Below, in pieces: positions 42,058 through 50,027 of a stretch of DNA of 64,000 nt (position 1 is its first letter; each line of letters opens with the position of its first letter). The notes under the pieces are model-generated. The model made no database searches and had not been told where the DNA came from. It saw only the letters and a program-made list of their open reading frames with translations. A program made the position numbers and the translations under genes. Origin of the DNA: Microbacterium sp. MAH-37 (GTDB lineage Bacteria > Actinomycetota > Actinomycetes > Actinomycetales > Microbacteriaceae); contig NZ_WSEN01000004.1 of the NCBI RefSeq assembly GCF_009758255.1, positions 467,886 through 531,885 on the forward strand, in the 5' to 3' direction.

Positions 42058-42089
42058 GAAACGGCCGTCCCCGCGGGGGCGGCCGTTTC
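42058..42089 (+). terminator. Terminator of the acyl-CoA dehydrogenase gene
   Basis: GAAACGGCCG (42058-42067) pairs with CGGCCGTTTC (42080-42089); the loop holds additional CCCC/GGGG pairing. Confidence 0.8.
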
Positions 42090-42111
42090 GCGTTCCGGCA
42101 TCCGACGTCTT

Positions 42112-42186
42112 GCAGATGGCGGACGGTTCTGCGCTCGGCGGCGGGACTCGCCGCGCAGCATCCGCCATCCGCAGATCGATCCGCCG
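42112..42186. repeat. GCAGATGGCGGA-type element, copy 1
   Basis: GCAGATGGCGGACGGTTCTG at the left and the inverted GCCATCCGCAGATC toward the right enclose GGCGGCGGGACTCGCCGC, itself self-complementary. A direct copy follows at 42246. Confidence 0.75.
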
Positions 42187-42245
42187 GGTGCAGATCAGAA
42201 CTGGGCCGGGTGAAAGGGCTGGTGGTCTCGCGAGGGAGCCTGGCT

Positions 42246-42321
42246 CGCGGATGGCGGACGGTTCTGCGTCCGGCGGCGGGACTCGCCGCGCAGCATCTGC
42301 CATCTGCAGATCCATCCGCCG
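42246..42321. repeat. GCAGATGGCGGA-type element, copy 2
   Basis: CGGATGGCGGACGGTTCTGC, GTCCGGCGGCGGGACTCGCC and GCGCAGCATCTGCCATCTGC follow the same order as copy 1 with a few substitutions. It lies next to the end of the siderophore-interacting protein gene. Confidence 0.75.
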
Positions 42322-42348
42322 CGCGCGAGCGGCAGAGTCGCGCGCGCC

Positions 42349-43218
42349 TCAGGCGGTCGGCCGGGCGGCGGCCTCGCGCGATGCGCGGGATGCCGGGGAC
42401 GCGGCGCCGATCTTCCAGTAGCCGGTGAAGCTGACCCGGGACTTGTCGACCCCGCGCTCGTTCACGAGCAGCCGGCGCCCGCCTGTGGCGAGGGCTTGCT
42501 CTCCGGCGACGTAGGCGTGGAACGGAGCGTCCGGCAGCGCGGCACCGCGCAGCGCCGCCAACGCCGCGACACCGGGCTCCTCCGCCCCGGAGCGCACAAC
42601 CCAGCGCAGCTCCACACCGTCCGGATGCGGGAAGTCCAGGGCATCCGCGGCATCCGGCACCTCGACGATCGCGACGCCCGTCGCGGATGCGGGGAGCGAC
42701 GCGCAGATGCCGGCGATCGCCGGCAGCGCGGTCTCGTCGCCGACGAGCACGACGCTGTCGACGCCCCGCTCGGGGTTGAACATGACTCCCTCGTCGATGA
42801 TCAGCACGTGCTCGCCGGCGTGGCAGGTCTCAGCCCAGCGGGATGCGGGGCCCGCAGTGCCCGCGGCCGCCGAGCCGTGCAGCACGAAGTCGACGTCGAT
42901 CTCGGCGCCGGCATGCGCAGTCGCCGCGCGGTGCGCGCGCACGGTGTAGTTGCGCATCACCGGGCGTTCGCCGTCGGGGATCCGGAGGAACTTCAGGTAT
43001 CCGAGCATCCCGTTCGCCTTCGCCGGCACCCGCTCGAGGGCGGCTTCACCGCCGAGCGGCAGGAACAGCCGGAACCACTGGTCGTAGCCCATCGGCCGGA
43101 ATCGGTCGACCTCCCCGCCGCCGAACGTGACCCGCACCCAGTGCGGGCTGAGGTGCTCGGTGCGCAGCACCGTCAGATGCAGCAGATCCTGCGTCTCGGG
43201 CTTGACCATCTTGCTCAT
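42349..43218 (-). CDS. Siderophore-interacting protein (FAD/NAD(P)H ferric-chelate reductase)
   Basis: A 289-residue reductase. The FAD-binding domain has VMRNYTVRAHR (Arg89-Tyr91-Thr92 type motif) and the SIP C-terminal NAD(P)H domain has VVLVGDETALPAIAGICASL and FHAYVAGEQALATGGRRLLV, ending near FTGYWKIG. It reduces Fe(III) in imported siderophores to release iron. The ATG at 43218 overlaps the stop of the ECF fusion gene, so it is translationally coupled to that transporter and lies behind an iron-box-like sequence. This context suggests that the transporter imports an iron chelate. Confidence 0.92.
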   Translation of the reverse strand: MSKMVKPETQDLLHLTVLRTEHLSPHWVRVTFGGGEVDRFRPMGYDQWFRLFLPLGGEAALERVPAKANGMLGYLKFLRIPDGERPVMRNYTVRAHRAATAHAGAEIDVDFVLHGSAAAGTAGPASRWAETCHAGEHVLIIDEGVMFNPERGVDSVVLVGDETALPAIAGICASLPASATGVAIVEVPDAADALDFPHPDGVELRWVVRSGAEEPGVAALAALRGAALPDAPFHAYVAGEQALATGGRRLLVNERGVDKSRVSFTGYWKIGAASPASRASREAAARPTA

Positions 43219-45938
43219 GAGGCTCCGATCGGGGTCCAGGGGAAGGTCGCGAGGAGAAGGGCGGCGGAGGCGGCGAGCACGGCGATCGCGAACACCGTGT
43301 CGCGCACGCGCCACGGCACCAGGTGGCGCTCGGTGCGGGTGGGGTGGGCGCCGAAGGCGCGGGCATCCATCGCCAGCGCGACCCGCTCGGCGTGCCGGAT
43401 GCCGCCGGCGAGGAGCGGCACGATGTAGCCCCAGCCACGGGCCAGCCTGGCGAACGGGCCTCTGCCGCCGTGGTGACCGCGCACCCGGTGCGCGGCGCGG
43501 ATGATCGACAGCTCGTACCCGAACCGCGGCACGAAGCGGTAGGCGGCGAGCGCCGTGTACCCGATCCGGTACGGGATGCGCAGCTGCTGCACGCCCGCGC
43601 GCACCAGATCGGTGCCGGTCGTGGTGAGACCGCCGATCAGCGCGAGGGCGAGGATCGCCCCCAGGCGCAGTGCGGTGGCCGCACCGATCGCGAGGGCGCC
43701 GGTGCGCAGGGTCCAGTCGCCGATGCTCAGGATGCCGGGAGTGCCGGCGACCAGCGTCGGCGACACCCACAGCGAGAAGCCCAGCGTGATCGCGGCCAGG
43801 CCCACGGGAACGGCGACGAACAGCAGCAGAGCCATGCGCCGGGTCAGCCGGGTGCCGCTGAGGATCACGAGGTATGAGAGCACGAGGAACAGCGCGGGCG
43901 TGAGCAGGTCGCGCGCGAACACCAGGAGCACGATCGCCGGGATGACCGGGAGGGCCTTGGCGAGGGGGTTCAGGTGATGGAGCCAGTGACGCGCGGGGGC
44001 GGGGGCTTCCGCGTATGGATCGGTGGAGTGGGACAGCGTCTGGTGGGGGCGCTCCGCGATGGATACTCCTGGGCGAGACATGCCCCCGCGATCCTCCGGG
44101 CCGCTGGCGCGTCCCGCAGGATCGCTCCCGCCAGACCCGATGCCAGCTCGCTCAGGAGTATCCATCGCTCCGCTCGACACGTCAGGTGCCCCGGCGGCGG
44201 GGAGAAACGGCAGGGGGGCAGGCGCGTGGACGGGCGGAGCCGCTTCGCCGCGCGGTGCCTCTTCGTCCAGGTCGCGATCGGGCACGGTATCCGCGCTTCG
44301 GAGCGTGCTGAATCGCGACGCGAACGCGCGCGGCATGAGAGATGCGCGCTCGAGGAGGGGCTGGTCGGAGAGGAGGTCCGCCGTGGGCCCGGAGGCCAGC
44401 ATCCGGCCGTCCGCGAGGATGACGGTGTGCGTGGCGTGCGCTGCGACGAGGCGCAGGTCGTGCGTGACGACGACGATCGTCGTGCCCTGCTGCTGCAGGC
44501 CGGTGAGAAGGCCGAGCAGCTCGGCCGCGCGGGCGCGGTCCTGGCCGAACGTCGGCTCGTCGAGCACGAGCACCTGCGGCCGGGTGATGATCGCGGTGCC
44601 GACCGACAGCCGGCGCTTCTCACCGCCGGAGAGCAGGAACGGATGCGTCTGCGCCTTGTGCGTCAGGTCGAAGCGTTCCAGCACCTCGGCCACGCGCGTC
44701 TCGATCTCTGATGCCGGAACGTGCTGAAGCCGCAGACCGTGCGCGAGCTCGTCGAAGACGGTGTGCGCGATGAACTGGTGCTCCGGGTTCTGGAACACGA
44801 AGCCGACGCGGGCGGCGAGTCTCCGGGGTGACGCGGTGCCGGCATCCAGTCCCGCGATGCGCACGGCGCCCGCGGCGGGCGGCACGACTCCGGCGAGGGC
44901 CTGGATGAGGGTCGTCTTGCCGGCGCCGTTCGCGCCGACGATCGCGGTGAACGTCCCGGCGGTGATCTCGAGATCGTCGACCCGCAGGATCTCTTCGCGC
45001 TGCTTCACGACGCGCAGGTCGTGGACGGAGACAGCGGGGCCGGAGGCGCCGGATCCCCTATCTCCCCCCTCCAGGATGTGACGTCCGTCGCTTCCGAGCG
45101 GAGCGATGGGCACCTCGGCCGGCGGTGGCACCGGGTCGGGCGGGAGCCCGGAGCGAAGCGGAGGGCGAGGGCATGCCGGACGAGGTGCCCATCGCGCAGC
45201 GCCCCCCTCCCGCTCCATCGCGGAGCGCCCCCACGCCTCAGCATCCCCGTCGAACACCAGCCGCCCGTCCTGCCCCAGCTCCAGCACCCGCGTCGCGAAC
45301 TCCAACGCTGCCCCGTACTCGTGCTCGACGAGCAGCACGGCCCGATCGCCCTCGGCGACCAGGTCGGCGATCGCGGCGTGCACGTCCGCCGTTCCCTGCG
45401 GGTCGAGGTTCGCGGTGGGCTCGTCGAGTACCAGCATCCGGGATCCCATGGCCAGCGCGCAGGCGATCGCGAGCCGCTGGCGGCCGCCACCGGAGAGCAG
45501 GTCGGGGTTCCAGCGGCGGCGTTCCCACAGGCCGACGCGGCGCAGCGCGGTCTCGGCGCGGACGAGCACCTCGCTGAGCGGTAGGAGCTGGTTCTCCAGG
45601 GCGAACGCGACCTCGTCGAGCACCGTGCCTGTGACCAGCTGCGCATCGGGATCCTGGAACACCATCGCGACGTGCTCGCTGAGCCGGGCGACCGGTGTGC
45701 TCGCGGCGTCGAACCCCGCGACCTCCACTGCGCCTTCGACCTCGGCGGGCACGGACTGGGGGATGAGTCCGTTCAGCGCGAGCGTGAGCGTGGACTTGCC
45801 GGAGCCGCTCGGGCCGAGCAGCAGCACCACCTCGCCGGGACGGATGTCGAACGAGACCCCCTGCGGCGACGGATGCGCGGCATCGGCGTGGGTGATGCTG
45901 AGGTCACGCACGCGGAGCAGGGGCGCGGATGTGCGCAC
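43215..45938 (-). CDS. ECF transporter: two ATPases and EcfT fused in one polypeptide
   Basis: A 907-residue protein. ATPase 1 (residues 1-240): Walker A GPSGSGKST (42-50), signature LSGGGRQR (149-156, with Gly replacing Gln of LSGGQ), Walker B MLVLDEPTANLD. ATPase 2 (301-530): GANGAGKTT (335-343), LSGGEKRR (436-443), VLVLDEPTFGQD, VTHD. A Pro/Ala-rich linker (about 545-645) leads to an EcfT-like transmembrane domain (650-907) with HHLNPLAKALPVIPAIVLLV and the AxxAR-like coupling helix HAERVALAMDARAFGAHPTR. All three energising subunits are thus in fixed stoichiometry. The gene lies between its S component and the siderophore-interacting protein gene, with an iron-box-like sequence just upstream. 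Confidence 0.93.
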   Translation of the reverse strand: MRTSAPLLRVRDLSITHADAAHPSPQGVSFDIRPGEVVLLLGPSGSGKSTLTLALNGLIPQSVPAEVEGAVEVAGFDAASTPVARLSEHVAMVFQDPDAQLVTGTVLDEVAFALENQLLPLSEVLVRAETALRRVGLWERRRWNPDLLSGGGRQRLAIACALAMGSRMLVLDEPTANLDPQGTADVHAAIADLVAEGDRAVLLVEHEYGAALEFATRVLELGQDGRLVFDGDAEAWGRSAMEREGGAARWAPRPACPRPPLRSGLPPDPVPPPAEVPIAPLGSDGRHILEGGDRGSGASGPAVSVHDLRVVKQREEILRVDDLEITAGTFTAIVGANGAGKTTLIQALAGVVPPAAGAVRIAGLDAGTASPRRLAARVGFVFQNPEHQFIAHTVFDELAHGLRLQHVPASEIETRVAEVLERFDLTHKAQTHPFLLSGGEKRRLSVGTAIITRPQVLVLDEPTFGQDRARAAELLGLLTGLQQQGTTIVVVTHDLRLVAAHATHTVILADGRMLASGPTADLLSDQPLLERASLMPRAFASRFSTLRSADTVPDRDLDEEAPRGEAAPPVHAPAPLPFLPAAGAPDVSSGAMDTPERAGIGSGGSDPAGRASGPEDRGGMSRPGVSIAERPHQTLSHSTDPYAEAPAPARHWLHHLNPLAKALPVIPAIVLLVFARDLLTPALFLVLSYLVILSGTRLTRRMALLLFVAVPVGLAAITLGFSLWVSPTLVAGTPGILSIGDWTLRTGALAIGAATALRLGAILALALIGGLTTTGTDLVRAGVQQLRIPYRIGYTALAAYRFVPRFGYELSIIRAAHRVRGHHGGRGPFARLARGWGYIVPLLAGGIRHAERVALAMDARAFGAHPTRTERHLVPWRVRDTVFAIAVLAASAALLLATFPWTPIGAS

Positions 45939-45986
45939 GGAGGAACCTCGGGGTCAGGGCGCTCGGCGGAGCTGTACCCCTCCAAC

Positions 45987-46005
45987 TTAGCTGAGCCTCA
46001 CCTTA
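45987..46005. promoter_or_regulatory. Iron-box-like (DtxR/IdeR) operator upstream of the ECF fusion gene
   Basis: TTAGCTGAGCCTCACCTTA matches 15 of 19 positions of the actinobacterial iron box TTAGGTTAGSCTAACCTAA. It ends 48 bases upstream of the ECF fusion start at 45938, within the 88-base gap after the S-component gene. Expected effect: repression when Fe(II)-DtxR is loaded. Confidence 0.7.
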
Positions 46006-46026
46006 TCTGCCAGCGGGCGGCGGAGC

Positions 46027-46569
46027 TCAACGGGCTGCGACGCCGGCCCTGCGCAGCGAGTTCCCGATCGCGAGTCCCACGGCGGTCCAGGCCACAGGGC
46101 CCAGCACGGCGAGGATCAGGTACACGATCCGCACCCACAGGTCGAGGGCGGCCATGTCCACGACGAACCAGACCACGACGGCGACGATCGCGCCGATGAT
46201 CACCGCCGAGATGAAGAACCGCCAGGCGCCCCAGGCCCGGTACCGCGTGAGCGCGGCAACGCCCTCCTGGATCGCGCCGAACAACAGTGCAGTGCCGATG
46301 AAGCGCATCGCCCAGGCCGGATTGAACGCGCTGGAGATCAGTGCTGCAATGACGTGCGTCATCAGCGCCACCAGGGGCAGCCGCAGCACCTCTTGCGCGA
46401 TGATGCCCGGCAGGACGTGCACGCCGAGCACCAGACCGTAGATCATCGGCAGGGTGGGGATCACGACAGGCGTGATCCAGCCCGCGATCCCGCCCAGGAT
46501 GCCGGTGGCGACGCCGATCGCAGCGCAGACGAGCAGGGTGCGCGTGCTCAGCGCGGGTCGGGTGGCCAT
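46027..46569 (-). CDS. ECF transporter substrate-binding (S) component, YkoE-like
   Basis: A 180-residue integral membrane protein with five to six predicted helices: LVCAAIGVATGILGGIAGWI, IYGLVLGVHVLPGIIAQEVL, HVIAALISSAF, GTALLFGAIQEGVAAL, FISAVIIGAIVAVVVWFVVD and VYLILAVLGPVAWTAVGLAI. Its shape fits the YkoE group of S components, of which the Bacillus member serves a thiamine precursor. It directly precedes the ECF fusion gene. The neighbouring siderophore-interacting protein and iron box argue for an iron-related ligand here, but the sequence alone does not settle this. Confidence 0.82.
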   Translation of the reverse strand: MATRPALSTRTLLVCAAIGVATGILGGIAGWITPVVIPTLPMIYGLVLGVHVLPGIIAQEVLRLPLVALMTHVIAALISSAFNPAWAMRFIGTALLFGAIQEGVAALTRYRAWGAWRFFISAVIIGAIVAVVVWFVVDMAALDLWVRIVYLILAVLGPVAWTAVGLAIGNSLRRAGVAAR

Positions 46570-46702
46570 TCCCCGAGTTTACCGGCGCGGAGGGCGGGTC
46601 ATCCGGTGCGGGCGGGGCGGACCACCGGTGTCCGCTGCGCGGGCTATGTTGAGGAACGGTGCGGCACTGCTGCCGCGCCGGAACGATCGGAAACAACTCC
46701 CC

Positions 46703-49700
46703 ATGAGAAGAACTCCCCTCCGGATGTTCACCGCCGCGGGCACCCTCGCAGCGATGTTCATCGCCTCGACAGCGACAGCAGGAATCGCAGCGGCAGGAGA
46801 GGAGGTGACAGCACCGACCCCCGTCGAGGGGACGCCCGGCCATTACATCGTGGTGATGAAGGCGGACCCCCTCGCGACCTACACCGGCGAGACGAAGGGC
46901 TTCAAGGCGACCAAGCCCGGCAAGGGCAAGCAGCTCGACGCGCGCTCCGAGAACTCCAAGAAGTACGTCGCGCACCTCGAGAACGAGCAGCGCAAGCTCG
47001 CCCAGGCGACCGGCGTCGCACCGGACCAGACCTATCAGGTGACGCTGAACGGCTTCAGCGCCGACCTCACCGGCGCACAGGTGGGCAAGCTGCAGGCTTC
47101 GAAGGACGTCCTCGGCGTGTACCCCGACGAGATCCGGCATCCGGATGCCGTGTCCTCGACCGATTTCCTCGGCCTCGGCGAGGACGAGGACGGCTCCGGT
47201 GGCGTGTGGGACCAGCTCGGCGGCCTGCAGGATGCCGGCAAGGGCATCGTGGTCGGCGTCGTCGACACCGGCATCGCGCCGGAGCACCCGTCCTTCGCGG
47301 GAGACCAGCTCAAGAAGCAGAAGCAGTCCGGCGACAAGCCCTATTCCGACGGCACCTACGTCTACTACGACAAGTCCGACGGTGCGACCTTCCGCAGCAG
47401 GATCGTGCAGGGTCAGGAGTGGGACAAGAAGTCGTACTCGACGAAGATCGTCGGCGGGCAGTACTTCTACAAGGGTGCGCAGGCCGCGGGCTTCGACTTC
47501 CAGTACGACGTGCTGTCTCCGCGCGACGGTGCCGGCCACGGCTCGCACACGGCGAGCACTGCAGCCGGGAACTTCGGCGTGAGGGCCTCGGTGGAGGGCG
47601 TCGACTTCGGCACGATCTCGGGTGTCGCTCCTGCGGCGAAGGTCGCCGCGTACAAGGCCTGCTACGACGGGCCCGACCCCGCCGACAACACCGACGACAT
47701 CTGCGCCCTGAGCGACCTGCTCGGCGCGATCGACACCGCGGTGGCCGATGGCGTCGACGTCATCAACTACTCGATCGGAGGCGGAGCCGCGACCACGACG
47801 CTCGCCCCGGAGGACATCTCGTTCTTCAACGCGGCCGCCGCCGGCGTCTTCGTCGCGGTCAGCGCGGGCAACAGCGGTCCGGATGCGTCCACGGCCGACC
47901 ATGCCTCGCCGTGGTACACCACCGTCGCGGCATCCACCATCCCGACCTGGGAGGGCACCGTCGAGTTCGAGGGCTTCCAGCAGGCCGGCGCCTCTGTGAG
48001 CGTGCCGTTCGGCGAGAAGGTCACCGGACCGTCGATCTACGCGGCCGATGCGGCCGCCGGTGAGAACGCGAATCTCTGCCTGCCCGGCACGCTCGACCCC
48101 GCGAAGGTCAGCGGACACATCGTGGTCTGCGACCGCGGTGAGAACGCGCGTGCCGAGAAGTCGCAGGTCGTGAAGGATGCCGGAGGCATCGGCATGGTCC
48201 TGGTGAACGTGCCCGGCGGAGCCGACTCGCTAGACAACGACTTCCACTCGGTGCCGACCGTGCATCTGGCCGCCGCGCACCACGACGCCGTCGTGGCCTA
48301 CGCGCGCAGCGGCACGGACAAGCCGATCACCCTGGTCAGCGAGAACGTCACCGGCAAGGAGACCCCCGTCCCGCAGATCGCCGGGTTCTCGAGCCGCGGC
48401 CCGATGCTGGCCGACGGCTCCGACGTCATGAAGCCCGATGTGGCGGCCCCCGGCGTCGCGATCCTCGCGGCGACGAACAACCGCGCCAAGCACCAGCCGA
48501 CCTTCGGCATCCTGTCGGGCACCTCGATGGCCTCACCGCACGTCGCCGGCCTCGGCGCGCTGTACCTCGGTGAGCACCCGAACGCGGCACCGGCCGAGAT
48601 CAAGTCCGCGCTGATGACCACGGCGTACGACACGGTGAACGCCGACGGCTCGAACAACACCGACCCGTTCCAGCAGGGCGCCGGTCAGGTCGATCCGAAG
48701 CGCTACCTGAATCCTGGCCTGCTGTACCTGAACGGTGCCGCCGACTGGGCGGCGTTCCTCGAGGGCAAGGGCCTGGCGGCCTTCGACGGCGTCGAGCCGA
48801 TCGACGGCAGCGACCTGAACCTGGCGTCGATCTCGATCGGCACGCTGGCCAGCGAGCAGACCGTCACCCGCACGGTGACCTCGACCGCCGCGGGCAGCTA
48901 CACCGCCGAGGCGCAGATCCCCGGTGTGGACGTGACCGTCTCGCCGGCGACGCTGGACTTCTCGAAGGCCGGCGAGTCGAAGTCGTTCACAGTCACGTTC
49001 GACGCCACTTCCGCTCCCGTCGAGAAGTGGGCCACCGGCTCGCTCACCTGGAAGGGGTCGGCAGGGACGGTGCGCTCGCCGCTGGCGGTGTTCCCCGTGA
49101 CGGCGGATGCTCCGGCCGAGACCTCGGGCACCGGCGCGGACGGCACCACCACGGTCGAGATCACGCCGGGTCTGAACGGTGACCTGCCGCTGAACCTCAG
49201 CGGTCTGGCTCCGTTCACGATGCTCGTCGACGAGGCCAACCCCGTCGACGGCCACAGCGGCGACGAGAAGTCCGGCGACGACAACAAGGACGTCGCGTGG
49301 ATCGTGGACGTTCCCGAGGGCACCACGCTCTCGCGGTTCGACCTCGACTCGTCCGACGACTCGGGCAGCGACCTCGACCTGACCGTCTTCCGCGTCGTCG
49401 CGCCGGACGACCTGCGCTATTACGAGAAGTGGCAGTCGGCGACGGCCTCGGCCGACGAGCAGGTCACGGTGGCGGCACCGACCGCGGGCACCTACCTCGT
49501 GGTCGCGAACATCTACAGCACGACCGACCCGATGACCTGGGACATGACCTACGCCAACGTGCAGAAGGCCGGGGAGGGCTCGCTCACCGCGACGCCGAAC
49601 CCGCTCGCCGCGACGCGCGGCCAGGCGACGAGCTACGATCTCGGCTGGTCGGGACTCGACACGGGCAAGTACCTCGGCGTCGTGCAGTACGGCGACTCCG

Positions 49701-49735
49701 CGGTGCGGACGGTGCTGACCGTCGACGCGAAGTAG
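46703..49735 (+). CDS. Secreted subtilisin-like serine protease (S8 family)
   Basis: A 1010-residue preproenzyme. A Sec signal peptide ends near residue 31, an inhibitor I9 propeptide spans about 45-145, and the S8 domain follows with the triad Asp188 (VVDTGI), His279 (GHGSHT) and Ser608 (SGTSMASPH), plus Asn390 (SAGNSGP). A PA domain is inserted at about 430-545 (HIVVCDRGENARAEKSQVVK). Fibronectin-like and pre-peptidase C-terminal-like beta domains occupy 660-1010. The architecture matches large actinobacterial and plant-type subtilases. It is secreted, with no cell-wall anchor visible, and is followed by a strong hairpin. Confidence 0.95.
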   Translation: MRRTPLRMFTAAGTLAAMFIASTATAGIAAAGEEVTAPTPVEGTPGHYIVVMKADPLATYTGETKGFKATKPGKGKQLDARSENSKKYVAHLENEQRKLAQATGVAPDQTYQVTLNGFSADLTGAQVGKLQASKDVLGVYPDEIRHPDAVSSTDFLGLGEDEDGSGGVWDQLGGLQDAGKGIVVGVVDTGIAPEHPSFAGDQLKKQKQSGDKPYSDGTYVYYDKSDGATFRSRIVQGQEWDKKSYSTKIVGGQYFYKGAQAAGFDFQYDVLSPRDGAGHGSHTASTAAGNFGVRASVEGVDFGTISGVAPAAKVAAYKACYDGPDPADNTDDICALSDLLGAIDTAVADGVDVINYSIGGGAATTTLAPEDISFFNAAAAGVFVAVSAGNSGPDASTADHASPWYTTVAASTIPTWEGTVEFEGFQQAGASVSVPFGEKVTGPSIYAADAAAGENANLCLPGTLDPAKVSGHIVVCDRGENARAEKSQVVKDAGGIGMVLVNVPGGADSLDNDFHSVPTVHLAAAHHDAVVAYARSGTDKPITLVSENVTGKETPVPQIAGFSSRGPMLADGSDVMKPDVAAPGVAILAATNNRAKHQPTFGILSGTSMASPHVAGLGALYLGEHPNAAPAEIKSALMTTAYDTVNADGSNNTDPFQQGAGQVDPKRYLNPGLLYLNGAADWAAFLEGKGLAAFDGVEPIDGSDLNLASISIGTLASEQTVTRTVTSTAAGSYTAEAQIPGVDVTVSPATLDFSKAGESKSFTVTFDATSAPVEKWATGSLTWKGSAGTVRSPLAVFPVTADAPAETSGTGADGTTTVEITPGLNGDLPLNLSGLAPFTMLVDEANPVDGHSGDEKSGDDNKDVAWIVDVPEGTTLSRFDLDSSDDSGSDLDLTVFRVVAPDDLRYYEKWQSATASADEQVTVAAPTAGTYLVVANIYSTTDPMTWDMTYANVQKAGEGSLTATPNPLAATRGQATSYDLGWSGLDTGKYLGVVQYGDSAVRTVLTVDAK

Positions 49736-49739
49736 CAGT

Positions 49740-49783
49740 CACACGGAAGGCCGGGCTCCCGCGGGGTCCCGGCCTTCCGTGTG
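49740..49783 (+). terminator. Terminator of the S8 protease gene
   Basis: A perfect 16-bp stem: CACACGGAAGGCCGGG (49740-49755) with CCCGGCCTTCCGTGTG (49768-49783), loop of 12 bases. Confidence 0.85.
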
Positions 49784-49819
49784 GGCCCCGGCCCTCCGTC
49801 GTGTCCGATCTCTCCCTCG

Positions 49820-49881
49820 GCTCCGGTCTCACTGCTTGCGGGTGTTCCGTCCCGGACACCCGCAACGAGTGCGACCGGAGC
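49820..49881. repeat. GGTCTCA/GCGGGTG palindrome, copy 3
   Basis: GCTCCGGTCTCACTGCTTGC and CGGGTGTTCC on the left mirror GGACACCCGCAACGAGTGCG and ACCGGAGC on the right. Same family as the pair at 25.7 kb. Confidence 0.78.
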
Positions 49882-49903
49882 AGATGCGGAAGACGGACGC
49901 GGC

Positions 49904-49965
49904 GTTCCGGTTCGGATGGTTGCGGGTGGTCGGCGGCCGGAACCCGCAACGAGTGAGACCGGAAC
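49904..49965. repeat. GGTCTCA/GCGGGTG palindrome, copy 4
   Basis: GTTCCGGTTCGGATGGTTGC mirrors CCGCAACGAGTGAGACCGGAAC. Tandem with copy 3, 22 bases apart, and 62 bases upstream of recQ. Confidence 0.75.
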
Positions 49966-50027
49966 TGGGGGGAACGCGGCTGTGGAGAACGACGGCCGGC
50001 GTCGGCGGCGGTGGTTACCCTGGAGGG

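Larger units (their letters stand above)
42044..42348. other. 305-base intergenic region with terminator and two repeat copies
   Basis: After the acyl-CoA dehydrogenase stop comes a terminator (42058-42089), then two direct copies of an ATGGCGGACGGTTCTGCG element. No coding frame or RNA gene is credible here. Confidence 0.7.

Noticed and set aside
43980..45200. Frameshift or assembly join creating the ECF fusion
   Set aside because: The frame stays open through both Pro/Ala-rich linkers with normal codon use, and no stop-start pair or RBS is seen at the domain borders.
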